From an uncultured Bryobacterales bacterium (lineage in GTDB: Bacteria; Acidobacteriota; Terriglobia; Bryobacterales; UBA6623), in assembly GCA_951813605.1 (NCBI GenBank), contig OX638379.1:4104062-4168061 (forward strand): a stretch of 64,000 nt of DNA, read 5' to 3'. Positions 1-8,686 of the stretch are shown here, piece after piece. Each line of letters starts with the position of its first letter. Within the stretch, counting starts at the first letter, position 1. The notes under the pieces were generated by a model. The model worked only from the letters and a program-made list of their open reading frames with translations, was not told the DNA's origin and did not search any database. Both the position numbers and the translations under genes were made by a program.

Positions 1-28
1 CATCTACCTCCAAAAAGCGTTACTACCC

Positions 29-3025
29 TCATTGTAGGGCTTGCAGCCGACGCAGTTCCGCGTTGTCCATCTGGAACATGTAGCGCGTCAGCAAGTCGGC
101 GTGGTCGCCCTCATAGCGCCGCGCCTGGGCCGGAATCTCGCCGGCGAACACCCACCGGTCGCCGTCCTGCTGGAATAGCTCGGACGGCATCGCCGTGCCG
201 GGCGCGATCGAGGCCGGCTCGAGCATCCAGCGGTAGGTCCAATTGGGCTTGAGACGCTCCGCCGCAATCAGGAAGTTCGGCGCGGTCGCGTCGACATCCT
301 GGGACGGGATGCCCGTCATATGGCACCTCAGGCACGGCGCCGCGTCGCTCGTGAATAGCTGCCGCCCGATCGATCGATCGGACTGGCTCAGAGGCTCCAT
401 CTCCTCCGGCATGTAAGGCACCGGCTGCGAGTCGCGCGCCATGAAGAACTTCGTGAGGTTCGAGAGCTGCCGATCCGAGAAATAGAAGGTCGGCATGCGA
501 GCGTGCAGGTAGCGCCGCACGCCGTTCCGATCCGTGTCCGAGTCGCTGAGCGCCGGGTTGCGCAGGAACTGCGTCAGCCACTCGGGCTGCACGCGCGCTC
601 CCTCCGTGTACAGCTGGGGCGGCAGCTGCTCTGCCCAGTCCGGATCGTCGACGTAGCGCGGCATCGTCATGAACGACGATACGTTGCCCGGACGGATCTG
701 GTGGCACCCCGTGCAGTTGTGACGCGTGATGATCCACCATCCCTCTTGGACGGCTGCCAGCTCGTCTTCCGGCTCGAATCGGTATTGCTCGGGGAAAGTG
801 GTCTCCACGGCACCCAGCAGGAATGTGGTCAGTGCGTTGATTTCATCGGACCTGAGGTTGAAGTTCGGCATTCGCAGGCGCTCGAGGTGTTCGCGTTCCT
901 TGCCCTCGTCGAAGAACGCCGGGTTCTCGAGCTTGCGCTCGAAGAAGCCCTTGTGCGTGTGCCAGCCCTCCATCTCCGCTTCGTGCGTCTTGAGCGCGAA
1001 GTCGAGTCGATCGATCGGCTTGCTGCCCTCTAGGGTGAGGTCTGTGCCAATGCGGCCCTCCTCCTCGAGGCCCGAGATCTCGTGGCAGCCGGCGCAGCCG
1101 TAATGCCGGATCGCATCGAGCCCCGCGGCCGCCATCTCGGGTTCGTCCATGAAGGTTGCGTCCGGGTATTCCTCGTCGGTGCGCTGCTCGCTGAGATAAG
1201 TGGCGATGTCCCGCGACTCCTGGAAAGTCAGGCGCAGGCTGGGCATGACCGGCCGCGGCCGCATCTCGTCCGGCACGTCCGGATCCGGCGTCACCTCGGA
1301 CGGGTCGTGGATCCAGCGGACCATGTAGTCGTAGTTCATCTTCTCGCCGACCCGGCTCAGGTTGGCGGCGAAGCTGCCGCCAATGCGGCCGGCGCCCTCT
1401 CCGATCGAATGGCACCCCAGGCACCCGCGCGTCTCGAAAAGCTCCTTGCCGCGTTCGGAGTTGCCGCGCGGGTGCTGGACAAGCTCGCCGTCCAGCGCGT
1501 TCTGCCAGAGATAGGCCGAAATCTGCTGCACCTCTTCGTCCAGAAGGCGGAACACCGGCATCTTGGAACCCGGGCGGAAGTCGTGCGGATTCTTGATCCA
1601 GCCGGGAATCCATTCCTTGCGGTCCTTGAGCTTGATCTCCTTCAGGCTCGGCCCGAATTTCTTCACTTCCCGCGCTAGGTTCGCCTCCTCGACCTCTAGG
1701 TTGTGAATCTCCGCATCGATGCGCGTGTTCGTCAGCCGCAGGTCCTCGGCTCGCGCGTAGTAGCGCTGCGACATGGCGCGATCAGGCGTGGTGTCGCCCA
1801 GGTCGAGGCTGACGCGCATCGCCTTGGCGTTGGCTTCCCTGTTGGCGTTCAGATTCCGCATGTCCTGCCGCACGAGCGTGAGCTCTTCCGACTCGGCATC
1901 GAAGCCGTCGAAACGGTGGCAGCCCCAGCAGCCCTTGTTCATGTAGAGCTCGCGCCCCATGTTGAGCGTCTCCGCGCCGACCGTCACGATCTCCTTGGCG
2001 TGGCACTGATGGCAACCGGCTTCCACGTTCTCCGGGAAGTACAGCGGCCAGAGCCAGAACTTGTGGCGCCCATGCCCCTTGGTCACGCTGCGCGTCGCGC
2101 GACCGTTGCCGTTGTGGCAGGACGAGCATCCGAATTCCTCCGGATCGTGGATGTCCAGCAATTCCGGCCGCGGGTGGCTCTGGAAGACAGGATAGATCAG
2201 GTCGGTACGTGCGATCTCGACGGGCTCGCGAATGCCGAGGTGGCAGGATTCGCAGCGGTCCACCAGGTCGATGTCAAGCAGATGGATCTGCTTGATCCCG
2301 ATAGGGAAGTTGCGCATTTCGGCGACCAGGCCGTCGATCTGCGCGGAGCCGAGGCCCACGAGTCGGTCCGACATGAGCGCATCGCGTTCCTGGCGCACCC
2401 TGTTCGCCTCTTCCAGCTTCTCCAGCCGCTCGGCCTGCAGCGCCGCGCGCTGCTCCTGCAGCCCGAGGAATTCCTGCTCGAGCTCCTCGAACTGCATCTC
2501 GAGCTCCTCGGTCCCTCCCGAGCCGTCGGCCAAGGGCAGCTCGACTTCAACGACCCTCGCCCTGATTTCTTCGATGTCCTCGCGGAGTGCAGACTTGCGG
2601 TCTTCGTCCTCCGAGACCTCGATCAGGTAGCGGATCGAGTCGATCTCACTGCGCAGGACCTGGAACGCGTTCCGCGCGGCGGTCATGCGGGGGATGACGC
2701 CTTGCCCGACCCTCCGGTCGATCCCGGCGATGTCGGCCAGGACCTCGCCCTCGGCGGAGGCGAGCTCGGCGCTGACCTCCTGGTATTCGGGAGAATTGCG
2801 GATCGCCTCTTCCTTAGCGGCCTGCTCGGGCCGCAGCTGCATGAGGAAGCCGGTGTAGTATCCGCGGAACCGCGCCTGGTACTCCTTGTACGGGCGCATC
2901 ACCTCCACCTCGTCGTACACCGCCCACACGAGAGACGCCATCAGCAGCAGCATCGAAACCAGCAGGTGGACGCTGTAGGACTTCGTGGTAATCGGATCCG
3001 GGGGGACCTTGTTGTCTTTTGCCAT
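29..3025 (-). CDS. Membrane-anchored octahaem c-type cytochrome with long coiled coil, bc-complex partner
   Basis: A 998-residue protein, last in the Rieske/cytochrome b operon. One N-terminal membrane segment (about 20-37) is followed by a highly charged, Glu/Arg/Leu-rich stretch (about 65-240) that looks like coiled coil. Eight CxxCH haem-binding motifs start at about C258, C300, C338, C366, C535, C644, C771 and C898. The last five are each followed by a Met-Pro motif (near 489, 595, 719, 844 and 947), as in class I monohaem cytochrome c with Met as sixth ligand. The first three lie close together without such a Met and look like a small multihaem module. The likely role is to take electrons from the Rieske/cytochrome b core and relay them to a terminal oxidase or reductase on the periplasmic side. 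I recognise no named family for the whole architecture. ATG start; the ribosome site is weak. Family by motif is certain, electron partner inferred. Confidence 0.9.
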   Translation of the reverse strand: MAKDNKVPPDPITTKSYSVHLLVSMLLLMASLVWAVYDEVEVMRPYKEYQARFRGYYTGFLMQLRPEQAAKEEAIRNSPEYQEVSAELASAEGEVLADIAGIDRRVGQGVIPRMTAARNAFQVLRSEIDSIRYLIEVSEDEDRKSALREDIEEIRARVVEVELPLADGSGGTEELEMQFEELEQEFLGLQEQRAALQAERLEKLEEANRVRQERDALMSDRLVGLGSAQIDGLVAEMRNFPIGIKQIHLLDIDLVDRCESCHLGIREPVEIARTDLIYPVFQSHPRPELLDIHDPEEFGCSSCHNGNGRATRSVTKGHGRHKFWLWPLYFPENVEAGCHQCHAKEIVTVGAETLNMGRELYMNKGCWGCHRFDGFDAESEELTLVRQDMRNLNANREANAKAMRVSLDLGDTTPDRAMSQRYYARAEDLRLTNTRIDAEIHNLEVEEANLAREVKKFGPSLKEIKLKDRKEWIPGWIKNPHDFRPGSKMPVFRLLDEEVQQISAYLWQNALDGELVQHPRGNSERGKELFETRGCLGCHSIGEGAGRIGGSFAANLSRVGEKMNYDYMVRWIHDPSEVTPDPDVPDEMRPRPVMPSLRLTFQESRDIATYLSEQRTDEEYPDATFMDEPEMAAAGLDAIRHYGCAGCHEISGLEEEGRIGTDLTLEGSKPIDRLDFALKTHEAEMEGWHTHKGFFERKLENPAFFDEGKEREHLERLRMPNFNLRSDEINALTTFLLGAVETTFPEQYRFEPEDELAAVQEGWWIITRHNCTGCHQIRPGNVSSFMTMPRYVDDPDWAEQLPPQLYTEGARVQPEWLTQFLRNPALSDSDTDRNGVRRYLHARMPTFYFSDRQLSNLTKFFMARDSQPVPYMPEEMEPLSQSDRSIGRQLFTSDAAPCLRCHMTGIPSQDVDATAPNFLIAAERLKPNWTYRWMLEPASIAPGTAMPSELFQQDGDRWVFAGEIPAQARRYEGDHADLLTRYMFQMDNAELRRLQALQ

Positions 3026-3065
3026 GAATAACCCTAGTTTCTGGAACCTTCCGCCTACACCGCAG

Positions 3066-4001
3066 CTACACGTTGAACCAAGGCGTGACCCAAACGTACT
3101 TGATGCGGAACAGCAGGCGCGCCGCGATCTTGAGAGGCAGGGCCAGCATGACGATCAGCAGAGCCTGCAGGATCGCGTACTGGAGGAGCGACATGCGGTC
3201 GAGGATCTTGCGCGAGAACTCGGTTGCAGTGATGAGGCGGTGACACGCGTACCCCGAAACGGTGGCGAATCCGCCCACGACCAAGCCCCCGAAGATACCG
3301 ATCCAAGGTTGCGAGGTAATGCCTACGATCTCGTGCAGGTCGCGGTTGATCTCGAAGATCAGCCGGTTGTGATCCCAGGTCATGCCGGGCCAGAACCACA
3401 TCCAGCCCGGTCCGCGGATCAGCGTGCCGATGACGATCATCGTGGACCAGAGGATGATGAACCCGAAAATGAACGTCCAGATCGCGAACCGCCTCTGCTT
3501 GTAGGTGTAGTAGCCGTTGCCGAGGGGGTTCTCGTCGATATAAGGGATGACGATCAGCCCGACAATGATCAGGGTCGGCATTAAGACGCCCGCGATCCAC
3601 GGGTCGAAGTACACCAGCATTTCCTGCAACCCGAGGAAATACCACGGCGCCTTGGAAGGATTCATGGTCAGGGAGGGGTTGGCCGGCTCCTCGAGAGGGG
3701 CGTCGAGCGTGATCGACCAGACCATGAGGATGATGGTGACGATCACCGCGGCCAGGAATTCCATCCGCAGCAGGTAGGGCCAGACGCTGACCTCCCGCGC
3801 CCATCCCTTCCGGAAGGGATGGGCCTTGCGGTGGTGGGTCCTCGCCAACTCTTTGTCGTTGGACAGCTTCTCCGCCAGGCGGTCGTTCGCAAAGGCCTGC
3901 CTGAGCCCGTACCAGGTGAAGAAAGGAATGATGAACAGCATTCCCACGATGGGAATGTTGTCCGGCAGGGAAACAATCGTCCAGAGTTGATGCCAATCCA
4001 T
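3066..4001 (-). CDS. petD: Cytochrome b C-terminal half (subunit IV-like)
   Basis: A 311-residue membrane protein matching the C-terminal half of cytochrome b, the quinol-oxidising (Qo) part of a bc/b6f complex. The Qo loop is at about 114-135 and reads NPSKAPWYFLGLQEML, so the usual PEWY is APWY and the conserved Glu is missing. Several hydrophobic helices follow, with a further helix pair near the C-terminus. That is longer than plant or cyanobacterial subunit IV and resembles bacterial split cytochromes b. It starts 27 bases after the b6-like gene ends, and GAAGGA lies about 9 nt before the ATG. Splitting of cytochrome b into b6-like and subunit IV-like genes is known outside phototrophs, so it does not imply photosynthesis. 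Confidence 0.92.
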   Translation of the reverse strand: MDWHQLWTIVSLPDNIPIVGMLFIIPFFTWYGLRQAFANDRLAEKLSNDKELARTHHRKAHPFRKGWAREVSVWPYLLRMEFLAAVIVTIILMVWSITLDAPLEEPANPSLTMNPSKAPWYFLGLQEMLVYFDPWIAGVLMPTLIIVGLIVIPYIDENPLGNGYYTYKQRRFAIWTFIFGFIILWSTMIVIGTLIRGPGWMWFWPGMTWDHNRLIFEINRDLHEIVGITSQPWIGIFGGLVVGGFATVSGYACHRLITATEFSRKILDRMSLLQYAILQALLIVMLALPLKIAARLLFRIKYVWVTPWFNV

Positions 4002-4028
4002 GGTGTTGATTCCTTCGCTTCGTCCCGC

Positions 4029-4961
4029 CTACCTGCGCAGCGGCTTGATCTCGCTTTCGAGCATGACCCGGGCCGGTCCCGAGATGCCGCCGTCCTTTCG
4101 GACACGCCAGAAATGGACGATCATGAATGTTGCCGCGAAGCCCGGGATGGCGATGCAGTGCCAGATGTAGGCCCGCAGCAGGGCGTTCGCGTCCACGATC
4201 GAGCCCCCTAGCAAGGCGAACCGCACGTCGTTGAACGGAGTCATGCCTAGCTGCGGCCCGAAGGGTCCTTCGTGACCGAGCATGGGCGTGGCGCGAGCCA
4301 TGTTCGTGCCCACCGTCACCGCCCAGAAGCCGAGCTGGTCGTCAGGCAGCAGGTAGCCAGTGAACGACAGAAGCAGCGTAAGCACCAGCAGGATGACGCC
4401 TATGGACCAGTTGAACTGACGTGGCTTCTTGTACGAGCCCGTGAGGAACACGCGAAACATGTGCAGCTGCACCGTGAGGACCATGGCGTGGGCGGCCCAC
4501 CGATGCATGTTGCGCAGCAGCTTGCCGAACGGCACGTCGTGCTCGAGATAGAGGATGTCGCGGAATGCCTGGACCTTCGTCGGGTGGTAGTAGAACATCA
4601 GCAGGACGCCCGTCCACGTCAGCACCCAGAAAAGGTAGAAGCTGATGCCGCCCATGCCCCACGTGAAGCTGTAGCGAACCGCGTCGCGATTGACCTTGGC
4701 GGGGTGCAGGTGCAAGAAGACATTGCTCAGCACGCCCAGCGTGCGGCTGCGGGCCGTCTGGTCGTGCTTTACGCGAAAGATGGACTTGTAGACCTCGCTC
4801 TTGGTCGGCGCCTGGATGGCCTTGAGGTCCATCTGGGCTTTCTTCTTGATTTCGTCCGGGTCGATGTTCACTCCCAGGAGCGTGCGGGCCCCGTTCTCGC
4901 TGCCGTTGGTCGACTGCGTGACCGCTTCCTTCTCGGCGCCGGCGCCTTTGTTGTCAGCCAT
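4029..4961 (-). CDS. petB: Cytochrome b N-terminal half (cytochrome b6-like, dihaem)
   Basis: A 310-residue dihaem cytochrome b subunit. The haem ligands are readable: H153 and H167 in the RNMHRW...LHMFRVF helix, and H268 and H283 in the WHCIAIPGF...VHFWRVRKDGGISGP helix. The second pair is separated by 14 residues, which is b6-type spacing; mitochondrial-type cytochrome b has 13. A hydrophilic N-terminal extension of about 95 residues precedes the first helix and is unusual for b6; it is probably cytoplasmic. GGGAGG lies about 12 nt before the ATG. The gene sits between the Rieske gene (21-nt gap) and the subunit IV-like gene, so the three form the catalytic core of a quinol:cytochrome c oxidoreductase in the inner membrane. 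Confidence 0.94.
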   Translation of the reverse strand: MADNKGAGAEKEAVTQSTNGSENGARTLLGVNIDPDEIKKKAQMDLKAIQAPTKSEVYKSIFRVKHDQTARSRTLGVLSNVFLHLHPAKVNRDAVRYSFTWGMGGISFYLFWVLTWTGVLLMFYYHPTKVQAFRDILYLEHDVPFGKLLRNMHRWAAHAMVLTVQLHMFRVFLTGSYKKPRQFNWSIGVILLVLTLLLSFTGYLLPDDQLGFWAVTVGTNMARATPMLGHEGPFGPQLGMTPFNDVRFALLGGSIVDANALLRAYIWHCIAIPGFAATFMIVHFWRVRKDGGISGPARVMLESEIKPLRR

Positions 4962-4982
4962 GTTGTGTAGTACCTCCCGAGG

Positions 4983-5552
4983 TCAGACCTGGATGTAGCT
5001 GCCCGCGTTGTCGAACTGGGTGGGCTGGCCCTTCTCCTCGCGGTACAGGACGCTCGTGTCGACGACGATCCGCCCCTGCGTGTCGAGCTCGACATACGCC
5101 CGGTCCATCGGGCGCGGCGCCGGGCCCTCGTAGTTGCGGCCCTCGGGATCGTAGCCGCTGCCATGGCACGGGCACTTGAACTTGGCCTCGCTGAGCTTCC
5201 AGTCCGGCGTGCAGCCCAGATGGGTGCAGCTGGCGAATATCACAAAAAGCCGGTCCGCTGTGCGAACCACCCAGATGCGCTTGCTCTTCTGGAACCGCGT
5301 GTCAACGCCGATCGGGTAGTCCGCCGGCAGGCCGATCCGGAACTGCGTTCGCGGCTCGAAAATGGTCCGCGGAAAGAAGAAGCGCAGGAACATCAGGAAA
5401 TTCGCCGTCAGAAAGCCTCCTGTCAGCAGCCCGACCAGCCGCCGTCGCGATTGGATGCGAATCTCCTCGTCCGTGCCTTCGGACCGGATGCTCGATTTAA
5501 TTCGGTCGATAAGCGAAGCGCGGGCCGTTCCCCCGGCTTGGTCTTCCGACAT
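4983..5552 (-). CDS. petC: Rieske [2Fe-2S] subunit of cytochrome bc complex
   Basis: A 189-residue Rieske protein with both cluster-binding boxes, C109-T-H111-LGC114 and C127-PC129-H130-GSGY. C109, H111, C127 and H130 bind the [2Fe-2S] cluster, and C114 and C129 form the stabilising disulfide. One membrane anchor spans about 39-60, after a basic RRR stretch that could act as a Tat-type signal anchor. It accepts electrons from quinol at the Qo site and passes them to the cytochrome c subunit. First gene of the operon: a promoter-like element lies at 5609-5638 and a perfect palindrome at 5575-5592 in the presumed leader. A G-rich GTGGGGGG sits about 6 nt before the ATG. Confidence 0.96.
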   Translation of the reverse strand: MSEDQAGGTARASLIDRIKSSIRSEGTDEEIRIQSRRRLVGLLTGGFLTANFLMFLRFFFPRTIFEPRTQFRIGLPADYPIGVDTRFQKSKRIWVVRTADRLFVIFASCTHLGCTPDWKLSEAKFKCPCHGSGYDPEGRNYEGPAPRPMDRAYVELDTQGRIVVDTSVLYREEKGQPTQFDNAGSYIQV

Positions 5553-5574
5553 ACGTACCCCCCACGTTGTGGAT

Positions 5575-5592
5575 GTTCCGGGATCCCGGAAC
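5575..5592. promoter_or_regulatory. Perfect 18-bp palindrome in the leader of the bc operon
   Basis: GTTCCGGGATCCCGGAAC is fully self-complementary. It lies between the presumed transcription start of the Rieske operon and its start codon (22 nt upstream of the ATG). It could be an operator for a dimeric regulator or form an RNA hairpin (GTTCCGG/CCGGAAC with loop GATC). Confidence 0.55.
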
Positions 5593-5608
5593 CTCGGTGC
5601 CTTCGTTT

Positions 5609-5638
5609 ATTGTAGAGAAGCTTGAAGGGCTGCGACAA
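5609..5638 (-). promoter_or_regulatory. Candidate sigma70-like promoter of the bc operon
   Basis: On the minus strand TTGTCG (5638-5633) is followed after 18 nt by TACAAT (5614-5609). That is 4/6 and 5/6 matches to the -35 and -10 consensus, about 55 nt before the Rieske start codon. Confidence 0.45.
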
Positions 5639-5673
5639 ACGGCGCGTTTGAACGCGGTCGGAGCGTCGCGCTG

Positions 5674-6417
5674 TCAGCCCTCGGCGGCTCGGGCCAGGAT
5701 CCTCCGAGCATGCTCCAAGTCGTCCGGCGTGTCCACGCTCACGCCGATATGATCCTCGGTCTCGACTACAGCAATGCCGTGCCCGTGCTCCAAGGCGCGC
5801 AACTGCTCGAGGCCTTCGACCGCCTCGAGTTCTGTCGGGGGCAAGCGGCTGAACTCCAGCAGGAATTCGCGACGATAGGCATAGATCCCGATGTGCTCCC
5901 GTGCGACCCCCGGCCGACCGCGCCCGGGATAGGGAACCGGGCTGCGCGAGAAGTAGAGAGCCCGGCCGCGGAGATCCGTGACCACCTTCACGACATTCGG
6001 GTCCGCCAGCGTCGCCTGATCCTCGATCCGCTTGCAAAGCGTTGACATGGGCGGGGAAGCCGGGTCCAGCAGCGGTCGGACCACCTGCTCCAAGACGCGC
6101 GCGTTCACGAACGGCTCGTCGCCCTGGATGTTGACAACGATCGCTGCGCCGTCGGAGGCGGCCACCTCGGCGACGCGATCCGTTCCGGATAAGTGGTCAG
6201 GCGAGGTCATGACCACGTGCCCGCCGAATGCCTCCACGGCCTGCCGGATCCTCGCGTCGTCGGTGGCGACGACGACCCGCTCGAGCAAGCTGCATGCCGA
6301 GGAACGCTTGTAGACATGCTCCACCAGCAGTTTCCCGCCGAGCCTTGCAAGCGGCTTGCCTTCGAACCGCCGTGACGCGAAGCGCGCGGGGATGACGCCT
6401 AGGACAGACTCAGGCAA
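5674..6417 (-). CDS. kdsB: 3-deoxy-manno-octulosonate cytidylyltransferase (CMP-KDO synthetase)
   Basis: A 247-residue cytosolic enzyme that activates KDO with CTP to give CMP-KDO for the lipopolysaccharide inner core. Family motifs are present: IPARFASRRFEGKPL near the N-terminus (nucleotide binding), ATDD at about 52-55, VNIQGDEPF at about 94-102, and the C-terminal GVSVDTPDDLEHAR. Length is normal for KdsB. The start is TTG with GGGGAG a few bases upstream; the nearby ATG at about 6427 is out of frame. It follows the sulfatase gene after 15 nt and may be co-transcribed with it, but no functional link is evident. A separate promoter for the bc operon lies downstream. Confidence 0.95.
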   Translation of the reverse strand: MPESVLGVIPARFASRRFEGKPLARLGGKLLVEHVYKRSSACSLLERVVVATDDARIRQAVEAFGGHVVMTSPDHLSGTDRVAEVAASDGAAIVVNIQGDEPFVNARVLEQVVRPLLDPASPPMSTLCKRIEDQATLADPNVVKVVTDLRGRALYFSRSPVPYPGRGRPGVAREHIGIYAYRREFLLEFSRLPPTELEAVEGLEQLRALEHGHGIAVVETEDHIGVSVDTPDDLEHARRILARAAEG

Positions 6418-6432
6418 CTCTCCCCATTCATA

Positions 6433-7926
6433 TCAGAGTTCCGGCACGGGGTCGTTCGCGCCGACGTCCTGTCCCTCCCAGTTCACGCGGCCTTCGTCGT
6501 AGGTCAGCACGCGCGCGCTGCTTCCGGGCGCCGGGGGCAAGTCAGATTGCGGGAGGTACTTCCGATGATCCGCCACGACCTCGGCGTACTTGGGGTCGGC
6601 CACCAAGTTCTCGAACTCCTGTGGATCGTTCTCCATGTCGTAAAGTTCCTCGCTGCCGTCGGCATAGACGATGTAGCGCCACTTTTCCGACCGCACGCCG
6701 TGATTTCCCGCGTTGTGGGTCGTGATCGCCGGCCACTCGCGGGGAGCCTTCGAGTCCCGCAGTTGCGCCATCAGGCTATGGCCCTCGAGACCGTCCTGGG
6801 CGGGCAGTCCTGCCAAGTCGATCAATGTGGGGTAGATATCGAGCAGCTCAGCCGGGCTCGTGACCCGCGCGCCGGAGGAAACACCCGGGCCCGCGAAGAT
6901 CAGCGGCACGCGCGCCGAGCGGTCCCAAAGCGTGTTCTTGCCCGTGATGAGCTTCTCTCCCAGATGCCAGCCGTGGTCCGACCAGAGCACGATCACGGTA
7001 TTGTCGGCGTGACCGCTCGCTTCCAGGGCATCGAGCAGGCGACCGACCTGGCTGTCAACGAACGTGATCGATGCGAGGTACGAGGCGACCAGGTTGTGCC
7101 ATTGGTCCGCCTCCTCGAGAAACTTCAGCCGCGGCTCGGGCAGCTTCCAGTGGAGGTACCAGCTGAATCGCGGCGTGTCGTCGCGATCGTCCCTGCGGAT
7201 TTCAGGCAGACTCACGGAGTCTTTCGGATACATGTCGTACCACTGCTGCGTCACGTAGCAAGGGACGTGCGGCAGGAAGAATCCGGCGGCGAGGAAGAAT
7301 GGTTGCTCCTGCGGGCCACTGAGCGGCCCTTCGAGCTGCTCGGCTGCCCAGCTGGCGACAGCCCAATCGCCCTTGTCCTGGTCCGTGTGGGGAAACGTGC
7401 CCCAATCCATCAGGGGATGGTTCTGCGGAGTCTGGACCAGCTTCTCCTCGGGCCGGGCCCCGACGCCGGCGGAAGGGCCGAGGTGCTGGAACTCAGCGTC
7501 GTTCTCGCCTCTGCCGTAACGGCCGTGGTAGATCTTCCCGGTTGAGTAAGTCGCGTAACCGTGCCGTTCGAAGAATTGCGGGAGCGATTCGATTTCCTTC
7601 AGCGTCTCGACCTCCCGGAACCAAGGCCGCAGACCGTAGATTCCAGTGCTCGATGGACGGCGGCCCAGCAGCAGGCTGGTTCTCGCGGGGTTGCACAGGG
7701 GTGCCTGGGTGTGCGCGTTGTAGAACGTCGTGCCGCGGGCCGCGAGCTGGTCCATGTAAGGCGTCTGCACCTGCGGGTGCCCGTCGAGCGGCCCGACCCA
7801 GTCGTTGAGGTCGTCGATGGCGATGAACAGAATGTTGGGCTTGCCCCTCGGGGCGTCTGCCGTGCAGGACGCCAGCAACGCGCACGCGAGGGGGACAAGG
7901 CAGAGCGTTCGTCTGTTGCAAGTCAT
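6433..7926 (-). CDS. Secreted lipoprotein sulfatase, iduronate-2-sulfatase-like
   Basis: A 497-residue S1-type sulfatase. The N-terminus is a lipoprotein signal with lipobox LLAS-C21. Metal-binding residues are in NILFIAIDDLNDW (D38, D39). The active site C78-N-P-A-R is the CxPxR motif in which Cys is converted to formylglycine, followed by TSLLLGRRPS. Later motifs typical of the family are GKIYHG, VIVLWSDHGWHLGEK and the C-terminal ELYDMENDPQEFENL. The LNDW and GWHLGEK variants are those of the iduronate-2-sulfatase/choline-sulfatase-like branch. It probably removes sulfate esters from polysaccharides at the cell surface or in the periplasm; the substrate cannot be read from sequence. Formylglycine-generating enzyme is not encoded in this window. 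Confidence 0.9.
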   Translation of the reverse strand: MTCNRRTLCLVPLACALLASCTADAPRGKPNILFIAIDDLNDWVGPLDGHPQVQTPYMDQLAARGTTFYNAHTQAPLCNPARTSLLLGRRPSSTGIYGLRPWFREVETLKEIESLPQFFERHGYATYSTGKIYHGRYGRGENDAEFQHLGPSAGVGARPEEKLVQTPQNHPLMDWGTFPHTDQDKGDWAVASWAAEQLEGPLSGPQEQPFFLAAGFFLPHVPCYVTQQWYDMYPKDSVSLPEIRRDDRDDTPRFSWYLHWKLPEPRLKFLEEADQWHNLVASYLASITFVDSQVGRLLDALEASGHADNTVIVLWSDHGWHLGEKLITGKNTLWDRSARVPLIFAGPGVSSGARVTSPAELLDIYPTLIDLAGLPAQDGLEGHSLMAQLRDSKAPREWPAITTHNAGNHGVRSEKWRYIVYADGSEELYDMENDPQEFENLVADPKYAEVVADHRKYLPQSDLPPAPGSSARVLTYDEGRVNWEGQDVGANDPVPEL

Positions 7927-8199
7927 AACCGTATCGACGATTACCGTATCACAGGGCGGGGATGTGCAAGGCGGCTGGGAGAGGAGTCGCCCTTTTCAAG
8001 AACCACCTTATGAAAGAGATCGTTATAAATGCAAAATACAATGATAAAACAAATATAATAAGAATCTCTTGTCAAATGCTGTGGATCACAAAGACGTTGC
8101 GGTACACGAGCAGGCTGCTCGGGGCGACGCACGGGAGCCCGGGCCCGCCTTGTGACCGAGAATCGGTATGCCTCGGGGCACTTGAGAGCGGAGGTATCG

Positions 8200-8340
8200 A
8201 TGCAGAGCGCCGGGAACAGCGGCGGTAGCGAAGCTCGGCCCGCCAAGCCAGCCAGAATTGGCGATTTGAGTGGCGAGCCGCCTTGGCAATCGCGTTACCG
8301 GAGGCTGTCGGCGAGTGCCGAAACGGACGCCCAGCGCTAA
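8200..8340 (+). CDS. Doubtful 46-codon small ORF with a good ribosome site
   Basis: ATG at 8200 is preceded by GGAGGT (8190-8195) at good spacing. The predicted peptide is hydrophilic, begins MQSAGNSGG and ends with TDAQR; no domain is recognisable. Several overlapping frames are also open here, so this may be chance. Listed because the Shine-Dalgarno match is better than that of most genes in the window. Confidence 0.2.
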   Translation: MQSAGNSGGSEARPAKPARIGDLSGEPPWQSRYRRLSASAETDAQR

Positions 8341-8638
8341 TCCAGAACCGAATAGCCGGTTCCGCTTCGGGCCATCCGACGACCTCGTCGCCCCAAATCT
8401 GTCATAAGCCGCATTCAATCCGAACCGGAGATGACCCGTGCAGGAGGCTTGGCCAACAGCCGCAGGCCGTTACCGAACGGCCTCGAGCCCCTAGGAAAGA
8501 CTGCTGAAACCGGACTGATTGGGCAGTCCCAGGTGGCCGCCCCACCAAAATTGGAAGCTTGAGTCCGGACCGAGGGGGGCGCGGTGGCAGCCGCGACGCT
8601 CCAAGAGCAGGTGGCGGGCCTTGCGCATATCGTCGATA

Positions 8639-8664
8639 TCGGAGTATATTACGAAATAATCCGA
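8639..8664. promoter_or_regulatory. Imperfect inverted repeat upstream of the ATPase gene
   Basis: TCGGAGTAT (8639-8647) and ATAATCCGA (8656-8664) match as an inverted repeat at 8 of 9 positions around an 8-nt centre. It lies 22 nt before the presumed TTG start of the ATPase and contains AT-rich steps. A repressor or autoregulatory operator is possible. Confidence 0.4.
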
Positions 8665-8686
8665 CTGTTTCGGGGAAAATTCCGAA

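Larger units (their letters stand above)
7927..8686. other. 760-bp intergenic region with an AT-rich patch
   Basis: No convincing gene apart from a doubtful 46-codon ORF (8200-8340). The patch at about 8003-8080 is strongly AT-rich against a GC-rich background and is bounded by a 7-bp inverted repeat, AAGAGAT (8014-8020) and ATCTCTT (8064-8070). The rest has the base composition of the genome and no recognisable protein homology in any frame. Confidence 0.5.

Noticed and set aside
1703..3031. 442-codon open frame antisense to the cytochrome gene
   Set aside because: It mirrors the coding frame of the CxxCH-rich protein, as expected from GC-rich codon use; its own sequence has no motif or signal.
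8152..8246. Toxin-antitoxin partner for the AAA ATPase
   Set aside because: No small gene adjacent to the ATPase shows antitoxin or toxin motifs; the one small ORF is remote and doubtful.
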